Origin: JAKAAZ01 sp963817855
Lineage (GTDB): Bacteria > Acidobacteriota > Terriglobia > Terriglobales > Acidobacteriaceae
Assembly (NCBI GenBank): GCA_963817855.1
Contig: CAWFQA010000001.1
Location: 1 to 64,000, forward strand
Length of the DNA: 64,000 bases
Direction of reading: 5' to 3'
Made by a program: the position numbers and the translations under genes. The notes beneath the pieces are model-generated. The model had not been told where the DNA came from. It saw nothing but the letters and a program-made list of their open reading frames with translations, and made no database searches. Below are positions 9,913-21,162 of this stretch, piece by piece (within the stretch, counting starts at the first letter, position 1; every line of letters starts with the position of its first letter).

Positions 9913-11094
9913 CTACCTTCCGCCGCAGCCACCTGCTGCGAGCGGTTCAACCTTGACGGTCATGCCATCGCGGACCTTCTGGAATCCCTCAGCAACCACT
10001 TTTTCTCCGGGCTTCAGGCCTTCGGTGATCACCCAATTGTTCCCAACCTTGTCGCCCACCTTTACCGGACGGAAGCTGGCCTTGTTGTCAGCGCCCACCA
10101 CAACCACCTGGAATGCTGACTGCACTTCAATGACGGCTTCTTGCGGAACAAGCAACGCGTCTTTGAGTTCGCCGGTCTTGATTCGCACACGACCGAAGCC
10201 TCCCGGCCGCAGAGTGGATTTCGGATTGGCAAATTCCGCGGCAAACTGAATCGTTCCGGTTTGCGAACTTACTTCGCGATTCACCAGAATGATACGGCCT
10301 ACGCTGTGATAAACAGTCTCGTCTGCCTGGATGTATTCGACCGGCAACGCGCGGCCTTTCGCTGCGCCGGAGATTACAGCGGACACTCGGGCAGCATTCG
10401 CCAGGTATGCGTTCTCGCTGATAGAGAAGTACGCCCGAATCGGATTCACCTTGGAAACAGTCGTCATTTTTGTGGTGGGTCCCACCAGGTCGCCAACCTG
10501 CGCCGTCGCCAGTCCCGCGATGCCATCAATCGGGCAATAGACCTTGGTCCACGCCAGGTTCAATTGCGCTTGTTCCATCATGGCCTGGGCCGCGTCTACT
10601 TGCGCCTTCGCCGCGGCTTCAGCCGCCATATCGTTGTCCAGCTGTTTCTGCGGAATCGCATTCTGTGCGGCCAGCGGTGTGTCGCGAACCCGATCCGTCT
10701 CTGCCTTCGACAGTTCAGCCTTCGCGACCGCAATCTGCGCCTGCGCCTGGTTCAGAGCTGCTTCGAATGGACGCGCATCGATCTCAAAAAGAAGCTGGCC
10801 CTTCTTTACGAAGGAACCTTCCTTGTAGTCTTGCTTCAGCAAATATCCCTGCACCTTCGGCACGATCTGCGCATTGGTATCGCCGTTGAGCTGCGCAACC
10901 CACTCCGAGTACTCTGGGACGTTCTCTTGCATAACAGGCACCACTTTGACAAGGGGCGGGCTTGGCGGAGCGGCGGCTTCCTTGTTCGCGCAGCCGGCTG
11001 ACAGCAGGACTATCGCACTGACGAACAGCGCCTGCAGACAGAGTTGTGCCCGGCTGCCCCCCCTTTTGTTTTCACACGCATGTCGGATTCCCAT
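9913..11094 (-). CDS. RND efflux periplasmic adaptor (membrane fusion protein, AcrA/MexA-like lipoprotein)
   Basis: 393 residues, intact. Signal sequence with lipobox LLSAGC near residue 35, then the beta-barrel/lipoyl layout: VQGYLLKQDYKEGSFVKKGQLLFEIDARPFEAALNQAQAQ, an alpha-hairpin (residues about 110-180), and LNLAWTKVYCPIDGIAG closing the lipoyl half. C-terminal barrel residues include GGFGRVRIKTGELKDALLVPQEAV and GLKPGEKVVAEGFQKVRDGM. It bridges the RND permease and the outer-membrane factor. AGGAG lies 8 bases before the ATG. First gene of the adaptor-pump-channel operon, with a 6-base gap to the pump gene. Its intactness beside the heavily shifted pump gene is notable. Confidence 0.93.
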   Translation of the reverse strand: MGIRHACENKRGGSRAQLCLQALFVSAIVLLSAGCANKEAAAPPSPPLVKVVPVMQENVPEYSEWVAQLNGDTNAQIVPKVQGYLLKQDYKEGSFVKKGQLLFEIDARPFEAALNQAQAQIAVAKAELSKAETDRVRDTPLAAQNAIPQKQLDNDMAAEAAAKAQVDAAQAMMEQAQLNLAWTKVYCPIDGIAGLATAQVGDLVGPTTKMTTVSKVNPIRAYFSISENAYLANAARVSAVISGAAKGRALPVEYIQADETVYHSVGRIILVNREVSSQTGTIQFAAEFANPKSTLRPGGFGRVRIKTGELKDALLVPQEAVIEVQSAFQVVVVGADNKASFRPVKVGDKVGNNWVITEGLKPGEKVVAEGFQKVRDGMTVKVEPLAAGGCGGR

Positions 11095-11332
11095 GAGTTA
11101 CTCCTGTTCCTCGCGCGAATTGCTCTCAGCATCGAAGAAGGATCAAAACATGTTTTAGGCTTTCGCCGGTTCCGGTGCCACTAGCAACACTCATAGTCGG
11201 GTTCACTCATAGGCTTGGAGACGCGGTTGAACGTATGGGCTTCAATCTGACGGGAGATCATGAGCATGTCAAAGGATTACTTCGATGGTTTTTAAAAAAC
11301 GAGACAAGTGGCTGTTGTATATTTCCGCCGCG

Positions 11333-13025
11333 TCACGCCAGCAAAAATACGAGGATGCTCCCCCACGTCGTCAGCAGGATGTGTCCAATCGCGGCAGTAT
11401 AGGAATAGCCTAGAGTCGCAATCGGGCTGTCCGATTTTTCCTGCACGGCCGCCGCCCCCGCAATCATCGTCTGTGCGCCGGCAATGCCTCCCAGTAACTG
11501 GACTGGATCCAGCCGAAGCACATGACGACCGAACAGAATTCCAGTAATCAGCGGAGTCGAGCGTCACCACGATTCCACCGGCGAATAGCAAGTAGCCCGA
11601 CTCCTTCACGGCCTGCACAAAAATCGGACCCGCCTTCAGTCCGATCATCGCGACGAATGCAGCCAGGCCCATGGCCCGCATAAACAAAATCGCCCCATCC
11701 GGAATCCTCGCGAACCACGGACGCGTCGATCGTGCCCAGCCCACCAACAACCCTGCCAGCAACGTGCCCACGCTCGTCCCCAGCGTAATGTGGAGTCCTC
11801 CGATCGGAAAGGCGATCGTGGCTCCCATCAACACCCCGAGGAACACCGCAATTCCCAGCACTCCCAGATCGCTGTCTTCGTTGGGCTGGATCTTTCGTCC
11901 CACAATCGGCGCCAGTTTTTCAAGGTCATAGTCAGGCCCCGTGACCTGCAGAACGTCACCCCGGTCCACAACCACGTTCGCTCCCACTGGCAGCGAGCGT
12001 CCTCCTCGAGTGATCCCCCGAAGCAGCACCCCACGCGCCTGCTCTACGCTGTCAACAATCTGCTGCAGTGTCTTGCCCGCGATGCGTTTCGAAGTGACAT
12101 ATAAGTCGTAGGAGCCAATCGGAATGTCCAGCAGGTCAGGATCCGCAGTCTCCGCTGACTTCGGCCCCAGCACTTTCACCAGCACCTCCGTCCGCCCCAG
12201 AATCGCCAACGTATCCCCGGCCTCGATCACCGTTTCCTGTGACGGCCACATGAGCTCGCCCTTCCGGCGAATCCGTTGCAGAAACAAGCGTCCATCCGTC
12301 ACAGACTTTTCCGCAGCCAGAACGGTCTTGCCGACGATCGGCGCATTTTGTTGAACCGTGTAGGCGCGAAATCCAATGGGCTGCCATCCCGAGCTGACGC
12401 CCTTCTTGGACTGCCGTATCCCCAGCTGCTTCTCTTCCACTTTTGCCTGTTCTTTCAGGTCGATGCCTAGAAGCTTGGGTCCAATCGAAGCGCAGCACAC
12501 GATCACGCCTAGGGTGCCGAAGATATAACAAATCGCATCGGCCACCGCGATGTGCCCGATCAGGAGTTGCTTTTGCGCATCACTCATCGCCAGCCCGCGA
12601 ATGGCCTCGCTCGCAGTGCCAATCGCCGGAGACTCGGTGAGCGCCCCCGAAAGCATGCCGGCGGAATAGCCGAGATCGAGGCCAAGAACACGCGCCATAA
12701 TGTAAGCCGTTATCAGCCCCACGACAGGCACAAAGATAGCCAGCACTGCCCAGCGCCATCCTTCTCCCTTGAGATTGCGGAAAAAACTCGGGCCTACTGA
12801 GAAGCCGATCCCGAACAGGAATAGCAGGAAGACCAGCGCTTTCGCCTGGTCGGAAACTGGCACATGGAACAGATTGCCCAGCAGGATCCCGGCCAACAGC
12901 GACGAAGTAACAACGCCAAGTCCGAATCCGCGGTATTTAACCTGGCCAAAGATATAGCCAAGACCGACCGCCAGATAGACTCCCATCTCCGGATATTTCT
13001 CGAATAACTTCGCCATCCACTCCAT
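11333..13025 (-). CDS. aspT: Aspartate:alanine antiporter AspT, copy 1 (one frameshift near its C-terminus)
   Basis: Joined length about 564 residues. Two membrane halves flank two TrkA-C (RCK_C) domains, the AspT family layout. Key segments: YLAVGLGYIFGQVKYRGFGLG, LDLGYSAGMLSGALTESPAIGTA, then GRLFLQRIRRKGELMWPSQETVIEAGDTLAILG (TrkA-C), and FARIPDGAILFMRAMGLAAF in the second half. One extra base near 11554-11561 moves the last part into another frame, where LITGILFGRHVLRLDPVQLLGGIAGAQT and a hydrophobic tail complete the protein. AspT exchanges aspartate for alanine; with AspD this consumes a cytoplasmic proton per cycle. AGGA precedes the ATG by 8 bases. Downstream of aspD by 188 bases. Confidence 0.85.
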
Positions 13026-13152
13026 AGAAGCGTCCTAACTGACACATCGATTGCTGTCACGGCATCAGTTCCCGGTTCGCTCATCCACTGACAAGCGGGC
13101 AGATGCAAATTCCCATGTAGCGGTGCTCTATGCATCGGCTACGAAGAAGCAA

Positions 13153-13187
13153 CCGGCGTACTCGCCTGCAAAGGAGAGATACGCCGG
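13153..13187 (-). terminator. Possible terminator hairpin between aspD and aspT copy 1
   Basis: Inverted repeat CCGGCGTA (13153-13160) and TACGCCGG (13180-13187) with a 19-base loop, placed just downstream of the aspD stop on the minus strand. There is no T-run, so it could instead be a partial attenuator or a chance repeat. Confidence 0.3.
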
Positions 13188-13213
13188 CAATACTGCCAAC
13201 CGACTCAGCACAC

Positions 13214-14853
13214 TTAGTCCCCGGCCGGCGCTCCAGCCAACTCCTCCTGCTTCTCCTTCGATGCTTCATACGCAGAGCGATAGCCTCTGGCGATGGCACG
13301 CACGCCGCGCCCGATATCTTCGTAGACGTCATCGCCCAGGTTGGCCAGCGATACCCGCAGAGACCAATCCGGAGCATCGAAGCCGCCGCCGTTCAGCAAT
13401 ACAATTCCATGATCCTCGGCAAGCCGGAAGGCGAGATCGAGCGGGTGCACATGCTTCTTGAGATAGTCGACCGCTTCCTCACCGATGTTCTTCCGTGCCC
13501 AGAATTCAAAATCGATCAAGCCGTAATATGCGTCGTAAAGCGGGTTGGGCGGAAGCTCCAATCCCAGCCCATCCAGCAGCGCATAGATGCGGCGATACAC
13601 GATCTCCCGGCACGCCGTCTGGTAACGCTTTTCGTTGTCCATCAACTCCGACAACGAAAACAGGCTCATCATTACCTGCTGCGGCAGCGAAAGCCCGGCC
13701 GTGTGATTGAGCGCTACATCACGGCTGTCGGCAACAATGCGATCGATGAACTTGATCTTGCGCGGTTCCAGCGTCAATGCCCCGTATCGCTTGTCCAGAG
13801 CCTTCAGATCGGCATCCGGCAGCTCGGCGATCTTGCGGTCGAAGATGTTGTCCTGGTGAACCGCAATGACCCCAAGACGCCAGCCGGTGGCGCCGAAATA
13901 CTTTGAGTACGAGTACACGCCGATGGTGTTGTACGGCAGCTCGCCAAGCAAAGATCGAAATTCGGGAACGAACGTGCCGTACACATCGTCGGTAAGCAGA
14001 ATCAAATCAGGCCGCTTGTTCTTCACCAGATCCGCAAGGTAGCCAATGGACTCGTGGCTCAGCGCCATTCCCGTCGGATTCCCCGGATTCACAACAAAGA
14101 AAGCCTTGATCTTTGGATCTGCCAGCTTCTTGATTTCATCGTCGGGTGGGCTGGAACCGATTCTCCTGGGGACACTCGATGTTGACCACTTTTAAGTCGT
14201 AGTCCTCCAGATGCGTCATTTCGATATAAGGCGTGAAGATTGGTGTGGCCAGGGCAATGGTGTCGCCGGGGTGCAGCAGGCGATTCGCCTTCAGCGACTT
14301 GAAGATGTAACACATGGCCGCTGTGCCGCCCTCTACGGCGTACAGGTCGAACTTGCCGGCGGGTTTTGGTTCTCCGCACATCGCCCACATCAGGTATTCG
14401 TGCGTAATGCGCTCGTTGTGGACAGCATGCGATCGGGAACCGGATAGTTGTCGCCGATGATCGAATCCACCAGCTCGTGCACAAACGCATCTGGCTCGAA
14501 GTCGAACTTCTCCACGGCGAACGGCACCATTTCGGAAAGAAATGATGCTCCCGGCATGTCAGAGTGTTCGGCGAGCCATGCCTCAAGCGCGCTGAGCGAT
14601 CCCCTGAGCCTGCGGCATTCCGCCCAAACCTGCAGCATGCTCCATCACTCGCTTGCTTTCCGTAACCGCAAACTGGCCGAGAAGGAAAAATCCTTCTCGC
14701 GGCGTGGTCGCAATCCAGTTCGGGTTGCCGCGGCCGGCATTTAAGAAACGCCGACTGCGTTGTCCTGGACGTCTTCTTGGCGAGATGGATCAGCTCATCC
14801 TTGATCTCGAACGGGCTTAGCGTCTCAAATTTCTGAAAGTCCATAACTGCCAT
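13214..14853 (-). pseudogene. aspD: Aspartate 4-decarboxylase / bifunctional aspartate aminotransferase (AspD), frameshifted
   Basis: Joined length about 546 residues, matching AspD (aspartate beta-decarboxylase, EC 4.1.1.12), a fold-type I PLP enzyme converting aspartate to alanine and CO2. Pieces in order: MDFQKFETLSPFEIKDELIHLA, GASFLSEMVPFAVEKFDFEPDAF, YAVEGGTAAMCYIFKSLKANRLLHP, VVNPGNPTGMALS, LLTDDVYGTF, and the PLP-lysine motif SYSKYFGATGWRLG. The last 290 residues are in one clean frame; at least four shifts lie between about 14100 and 14780. Start ATG at 14853 has AAGGAG 8 bases upstream. It sits 29 bases after aspT copy 2 and before aspT copy 1, so enzyme and antiporters are almost certainly co-regulated. 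Confidence 0.87.
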
Positions 14854-14882
14854 GATCTTGTCTCCTTGATATGTCCCGTTAC

Positions 14883-16636
14883 TTACTGCAGGAGCAGGAT
14901 AAGTATCATGCCCCAGATGGTGAGAAGCGTGTTACCTACCGCATAGGTGACTGTGTAACCAAGTGCGGGCACCTGGCTCTTTCCGATATCGCACACCAGG
15001 CCAAGGGAAGCGGTGGTTGTCCGCGACCCTGAAACGATCCCCAGCGTAAGCGCGTCGTGGAACCGGAAGAGGTACTTGGCCACAAACATACCCAGAACCA
15101 GCGGGACCGTGGTGGCAAGCGCGCCCCAAAGGAACAGGCCGACGCCCTGCGTCTTCAGCCCGTTCACGAATCCCGGCCCCGCCGAGATCCCGACGACAGC
15201 GATGAAGATGTTGAGGCCCACCGAATTCATGAACCAGACCGTGGGCCTCGGAATGCGTCCAAACATGGGTTGCACCGAGCGGTACCAACCCGCCACCAGA
15301 CCGGCGATGAGCGCGCCGCCTGCTGTCGATAACGTGATCGGCACCCCGCCAACCTTCCACACCAGCGCGCCGATGAGCGCGCCCACCGTGATGCAGGCCC
15401 CGATGAAAGCAACATCGGCCACATCGGTGGGACGGTCCGCCACGCCCAGCAATTTGGTAACTGCGGAAATGTCCGACGTACGGCCGACGACGTTCAGGAT
15501 GTCGCCGCGATTGATTTGGGTATTGGGGAGTATCGGAATCGACGTTGCCACAGCGCCCCGCGTGATCTTCCTCAGGAACACTCCACGGGCCGCGGGCAGC
15601 TGGGCAATTTCGGCCAGCGTTTTGCCGTCCACTTCCTTATTGGTGACGTAAAGGTCGACGCCTTCGACGTCATGCTCAGCAGTTCGCGATCATCCACTTC
15701 CTTCGGGCTGACCTCAACGACTTCCTCGCGTCCTCCGCCGCCCGTGGTGACCATCACTCGTGAGCGGGAACCAAATTCCTTTACCAGCACCTCGCGCGCA
15801 CCCACAACCGCAACCACGTCGTGCGTCGCAGCAGCACCGTATCTGCCGTCGCCTCTTCAATAGTGCCGTCAGTGCGACGCACCCGCAGAACAAACACGCG
15901 CGAATCGGGAAAAGCGCTTCAGCCTCGACCGCCCGTTTTCCCACAACCAACCCGTCCGGTTGCACCTCGAATGCGCGTGCTTCCCAGCGGTGCCAGGCCG
16001 ATCCTGCGCCGCCGTATTCCTTGGTACCGCCTTGCCTTTCTTCGTACTCCTTGCAGGCGGCCGGCAAATCGATGCGCAGCAGCCAGGGGCCCAGCAACGC
16101 GATCACCAGCGCCGATCCCACCGTGCCGAACATATACGTCACGGCATACGCAATCGGCATCGCGTTCGAGCATGGCCTTGGTTTGCTCCGGCGCCATGCC
16201 CGCGCGGTTGATCGCGTCGGTCGAAAGGCCCATGGCAGCCGAGATTGTCTGGGACCCCGAGTAGAGTCCCGCGGAATAGCCCAGATCGTAGCCCGCCACC
16301 TTTGCAATGGCAAACGGAACCAGCAGGCAGAACGCACACTGCACCGCCGCAAACATGGCTTGTGGCAATCCGTCCTTGGCTACGCCGCGAACAAACTGCG
16401 GCCCCACCGCGTAGCCCACCGCAAACAGAAACATGAGAAATACTGTGGCCTTCAGGGGCGCAGAGATCGTGATTCCGATTTGCCCTATCACGAACACCCG
16501 CGATCAATGTCGCGGTTACGGAACCAAGCCCGATGCCCTTGAAGGTAAATTTGCCGAAGTAGTACCCGAGGGCAAGCACCAGGAATATGGCGATCTCCGG
16601 GTACTGCCGGAGCGTTGTTGCGAACCATGTAAACAT
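14883..16636 (-). pseudogene. aspT: Aspartate:alanine antiporter family protein AspT, copy 2 (frameshifted)
   Basis: Joined length about 584 residues with the AspT layout. N-terminus FTWFATTLRQYPEIAIFLVLALGYYFGKFTFKG is homologous to copy 1; then VGYAVGPQFVRGVAKDG, YDLGYSAGLYSGSQTISAAMGLSTDAI, TrkA-C-like segments (VVAVVGAREVLVKEFGSR), and an intact last 250 residues with GVFLRKITRGA, FGRIPRPTVWFMNSVGLNIFIAVVG and GIVSGSRTTTASLG. At least five frame changes lie between about 15650 and 16510. GGAG precedes the ATG at 16636. Copies 1 and 2 are clearly diverged, so this is not a recent duplication; the second copy may export a different amino acid. Confidence 0.83.
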
Positions 16637-16771
16637 ATGTCTCTCTCCGCTTCTTCATCGTTCAATCTGGTCATATCCCATAACCGCGACTGGCAACCGT
16701 CTTCTCTGACAGCTGCATTCGCAGATCTGGGGCGGGCTGCCGAGTGCCTCCTTTTCGGCTGCCCGAAACGG

Positions 16772-19575
16772 TCATGCATGTGCCAGTTCGTGCTTGGCTT
16801 CTGGCTTCCCACCGACAGGCGTGGCCTTGATGGAAGAAAGGAAGGATGGCTTCAAAAGCTTTAATCCGAGCCCCGCTTCGTAACCATGAATCTCCTTCAC
16901 ATCCAGCTTTCGCATAAATTCGATCGTCTCCGCGTTGATCACCTGCCCCGGAACCATGATCGGGAATCCCGGCGGATAAGGAATGACAAAATTCGCAGAT
17001 ACCAGCTCGCGGCCCTTCCTGCTAGCCGCTTGTCGATCTCGGGGCTCGCCAGTTTCAGGTGTTCGCATTGCTCCTCGCGATAGGCGCCAAAGAAGGCCGT
17101 GCGCATATCGCCTTCGCTCGTCCCGCTCTTGGCGTTCTCGCGGAAGCTATCGTGGAAGCAACTGAAATTGGGAAGGTTCGGCACATCGTGCATCAGCGAC
17201 TGTACCCGTGCCGCAAATGCCTTCTTCTCCCTCGCGCCGCCCTGGGCAAGCCTCTTTTCGATCTTCTGCGAAATCGTCACCAGCACCTTCATCAGGTGCG
17301 CAATATCGCTGCGCGTGTTGTTGATGTTGGTCTGCAGAAGAACGCTGTTCCGCGATGTCTTGTTCAGTTGAATGTCATACTCGGCAGCCAGCAGATTCTT
17401 GAATTGCGTTCCGTCGAAGCCGGCAGATCCGCATACTAGCGTCAGCCGCGTGACGTCCAGCGCGATTTCATCTTCGCGCAGGCCTTCACCACCGTGGTCC
17501 AATTCACGCCCGGCAGTCAGGTAGTCCACGAAACCCGAATTCCGGAATTCCGCCGGAATCAGCTCGTCCGCTCCGAGAATGCGGAAGTACTTGGAGACCA
17601 GCGGATGGCTGTTCACTTCATGTCGTAGGTCCAGAGCCAACTGGATGGCGCGGTTCACCAGTTCGTAGCCTTCCAGTTCCATCTGACGCCGTGCAACATC
17701 GATGGAGGCGATGATCTGAAGGTTAGGAGAGGTGGAGGCATGCGTGAAGATCGCCTCGTGGAATTGCTCTTCCACCGTGTGATAGTCCTGATCCTTCACC
17801 AGCACCATCGATCCCTGCCGCAGGCACGACATCGATTTGTGAGTTGAGTTGGTCTGATACACGCGCAGGTGCACCTTATCCGGATTCGGCAACCAGGCGT
17901 GTCTCCAGCAGCCTTGCGTCTGCGGGATCGAGATCCTCGCCGAGTTGTCTTTGCCTGCTCCTGATACGCCGCCCGGTAGGCAGGATCGGAAGCTTTGTTT
18001 CCAGCGATGCCGCCGCTCCCATTGCCGTGCGCCGGCGATAGAACGGGCTCCAGCGTGCAAATCCGAACCACGCTTCGTCCCACAGGAAGATGAGATCGGG
18101 CTTGATCGCAAGGCACTCTTCCATCACCCGCTCGACGTTGTAGATATGGCCGTCGAACGTGCAGTTGGTGAGCACCAGCATGCGCGCCCGGTCGAGCTTT
18201 GCCTTCGGCCTTCAGGTCGAGCAGGGCTTTTTTGATGGTCCGCAGCGGGACCGCGCCATACATCGAATACTGCGGTCAGCGGATAGGCCTCGACATAAAG
18301 CGGCAGCGCGCCCGAGAGCACCGCGCCGTAGTGGTGCGACTTGTGGCAGTTGCGATCCACCAGCATAATGTCGCCGGGAGCCAGCAGCGCCTGCTCGACC
18401 ATCTTGTTCGAGGTCGAGGTGCCGTTGGTCACAAAGAAGACGCGATCGGCGCCAAACGCGCGGGCAGCATATTCCTGCGCGACCTTGATGTTTCCGGTTG
18501 GTTCCAGCAGGCTGTCCAGATCCGCCGGTGGTCGCGGATGACTCGGCGAGGAACAGGTTCATCCCGTAGAACTCGCCCATGTCGCGAATCCAGTTGGACT
18601 TGAAGATCGATTTGCCGCGGGCAATAGGAAGCGCATGGAAGGTTCCAATCGGCCTCTGCGCGTACGCCTGAAGGTTGTCGAAATATGGAGTGGAATACCG
18701 GTCGGCGATGCCATCCAGAATGCTCAGATGCAGTTCCAGCGGCTCCTCAACCTGGTAGAAGATCCGTCGCACACAGGCCGCTTCGGCGCTTCCCGCCGTC
18801 TTTTCGACTTCGCGATCAGACAACGCATAGATGTCCAGTTCCGGCCGCACAAGCTTGAGAGCCTGAGCTAGCGTGAGTCCCTTATGCAATGCCTCAGCAT
18901 CGGCGCCGGTCGCACTCAAATACGAGGTCAGGAACTCGCGGAGAAGCGGATTATTGTGCGTCGACGCGAAGGGCACATCGTCGTATATGACGACCGCTTC
19001 CAGCGCGCCATTCAGAATACGTTGCGACGATCGCGTCTTCAAAACTGCCCACGAACACGGTCTCGTAGGCGAACTTGTCTTGCGGAGCGGCGAAATTGGC
19101 GGAGGTCCTGCGCCAGTTCTCTCCACGTCGACTGACGCGCGGGGCTCACCACCAATACTTCAAAATAGGGCCGATGCGGCATGCCCTGTTCTCCGGCCAA
19201 CGGAAACCTATCAGCCAGGTTTAACGTGCTGTCCTCATCCTTTTCCCAATCTCCGATATTCGTGCGGTAGGAATGCGTCACCACGGCCGCGCTGATGGAG
19301 CGCGCCAGACGCGCCGTGCCCGCAGCATCCCCGGAATTTATCCGCTCGTTCAGCGTGTTGAGCAGCGAAGGGCCAGGGTAGGCATAGAAATCCTCCCACG
19401 GTCGCAGGTCCGCGAAATTCTTGATCAGCTCCGCACGAATGGCATCGTCCGGCTGACGGTTCGTGGCGGCGATCTCCCACTTCCTGGCCAATTCCAGTAA
19501 GCCACGCCACCTGTCGTACCTCGCTTCGGTTCCGGTAAAAAATCGATCGACTTGCGGCTTTGCTGTATTGCTCAT
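16772..19575 (-). pseudogene. Orn/Lys/Arg-type PLP decarboxylase (large fold-type I enzyme), frameshifted
   Basis: Joined length about 934 residues. Recognisable parts: an N-terminal wing region (FVGSFEDAIVA, then NGALEAVVIYDDVPF), DRYSTPYFDNLQAYAQRPIGTFHALP, LVDRNCHKSHHYGAVLSGA, NCTFDGHIYNVERV, the PLP-nitrogen Asp motif FLWDEAWFGFARW, and the PLP-lysine motif VYQTNSTHKSMSCLRQG. The C-terminal part from about 17870 to 17060 is mostly one frame and ends VPGQVINAETIEFM...KEIHGYEAGLG. At least eight frame changes occur, one a T insertion near 19105. The ATG at 19575 has AAGGA about 10 bases ahead. Such enzymes decarboxylate arginine, lysine or ornithine and consume a proton; substrate is not decidable here. 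No matching arginine/agmatine antiporter is visible. Confidence 0.85.
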
Positions 19576-19629
19576 AGAAATTGCATCCTTTCCTTCCGGT
19601 TCGTCCACGGCCACAACGGTTGCGGGACG

Positions 19630-21162
19630 CTACTTCTTCTCATCGTTTGTCTTGATGAAGCTGTACTTGGCGCTGAACATGAACCGCGGCGCATTGGCGC
19701 TTTGCTTGTCCTCGTCCACCCGCCGGCCATAAAGAAATTCGGTGCCTAGATGGAGTGAACCGAATGGATTCCAAATCAAGTTGGCCGCCGAGTAATTGCC
19801 CTGATGATAGGTAGAGCCGGGCTCCAAAGGAGTGTTCGCCACTTGGTCAAAGCTGTATACCGCGGAGGACCGCAGGCGACTCGTCCAGTAGTGCTGATAT
19901 GCACCGTAAACAGCAGTCAGAGGCACGGCCTCAAGTTGCGTACTGCTCTTGGGCGCGGCGTCGATGCCCAGTCCTGAGGTATCGTTCACATATCGCTCAT
20001 AACCCGCGCCATAAGCAGCTTGGTATACGAGTGTGTCTTTGCCGACCACCTGCCAGGCTCCGGTGAGATTCAATCCCCATCCGAATACCGAATCGTGTCG
20101 CCCATCGGGAAGATAGGCGGACGGACTACGCATCAACACCGCGAGCTGCACGTGTCCTTTCGTAAATCCATGACGGAATTTGATGGCCCCGTCGGGCGTT
20201 GGGGTGTTGGGCAGCGAGCTGAACAGGGGAGTCGTGAATGAGACATCCGAAGATGCCTTTTCAATCGAAAAGCTCAAGCTGTTCTTATCGGCAAGCGGAA
20301 CGCTATAGCGAAACTGGGGGTTGCGGATGGATACCTGGGCCGCCGGCCCCTGGAAGTCAAGCGTGTCCGGCCCGGCATCGGGATCCATAAAATTAGAAAA
20401 GCTCTGCCCGAGCAGAAAATTGTTCACCTGTGCATAGGCATGCCGTAGTCGCGGCGTCGTCGCATTCGTACCGAAGAAGTCCATTTCCAGGAAGAACCGA
20501 ACGCTGGTGTCGCCAACCGGAGTCAGAAAATCCAGATTGACTCGGGTAGGGCGTACCGAAATGGTCGTGTTATTCACTGCCGCTGGAGCGGGGATGGGAA
20601 ACGTAGCAGGAATGAAGCTGTCGGCGTTGCCCGCAGGCTTAAGGTCGTAAATAAAGTCCGTCTTGAAATATCCGCCGATCCGCAACAGCGTCTGCGTGTC
20701 TGCCAGTCTGAAGTAACCGGGATAACGCGGATCCAGAGGCGCGTTATCGATGCGTGGTGCAGAAATCGGGTCCTCGGAGTCGATTTGATAGGATGACGTG
20801 GCCTTGCCGACCTCCCGGCGCTTGGGCACCAGACCGAGTTGCTGGGCCAGCACCGCTCCATTCGTTTGGCTGGGCAGAGCTGCCGTCGCTGGCGTTGTCG
20901 TGGCCGCCGGCGCCGGGGTAGCTGCCTGCGCCGGGGCTGCATTTGGCGCCGCCGGAGCATTCGACATTTCGCGAATCTGTTCCTCAATCTTCTGCATCTG
21001 CAGCTTCAGATCATCCAGTTGCTTCTGAAGATCGCGGGCCTTGCTTGCGTTCGAGGCGGCCGTGTCTGGATTGGGACTGGTTTGTTGTGAATATCCCGGA
21101 AAAGCAAACCCCATCACCAAACCAAGGCAAAGGGCTTGAAGCGAGCCTGTCATGCGAGCCAT
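19630..21162 (-). CDS. DcaP-like outer-membrane porin
   Basis: 510 residues, intact. A signal peptide (about residues 1-25, ending FPGYSQ) is followed by a short coiled coil (KARDLQKQLDDLKLQMQKIEEQIREM, shown in segments, residues about 42-66), a Pro/Ala/Thr linker, then a beta-barrel with LLRIGGYFKTDFIYDL, VRFFLEMDFFG, LRHAYAQVNNFLLGQSFSNFMD and many alternating strands. The coiled-coil-plus-barrel layout with GQSFSNF is that of DcaP-type trimeric porins, some of which admit dicarboxylates. Placed upstream of the decarboxylase and AspT genes, it could supply aspartate across the outer membrane; that link is inference. The protein lacks a terminal Phe (ends KTNDEKK). Confidence 0.8.
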   Translation of the reverse strand: MARMTGSLQALCLGLVMGFAFPGYSQQTSPNPDTAASNASKARDLQKQLDDLKLQMQKIEEQIREMSNAPAAPNAAPAQAATPAPAATTTPATAALPSQTNGAVLAQQLGLVPKRREVGKATSSYQIDSEDPISAPRIDNAPLDPRYPGYFRLADTQTLLRIGGYFKTDFIYDLKPAGNADSFIPATFPIPAPAAVNNTTISVRPTRVNLDFLTPVGDTSVRFFLEMDFFGTNATTPRLRHAYAQVNNFLLGQSFSNFMDPDAGPDTLDFQGPAAQVSIRNPQFRYSVPLADKNSLSFSIEKASSDVSFTTPLFSSLPNTPTPDGAIKFRHGFTKGHVQLAVLMRSPSAYLPDGRHDSVFGWGLNLTGAWQVVGKDTLVYQAAYGAGYERYVNDTSGLGIDAAPKSSTQLEAVPLTAVYGAYQHYWTSRLRSSAVYSFDQVANTPLEPGSTYHQGNYSAANLIWNPFGSLHLGTEFLYGRRVDEDKQSANAPRFMFSAKYSFIKTNDEKK

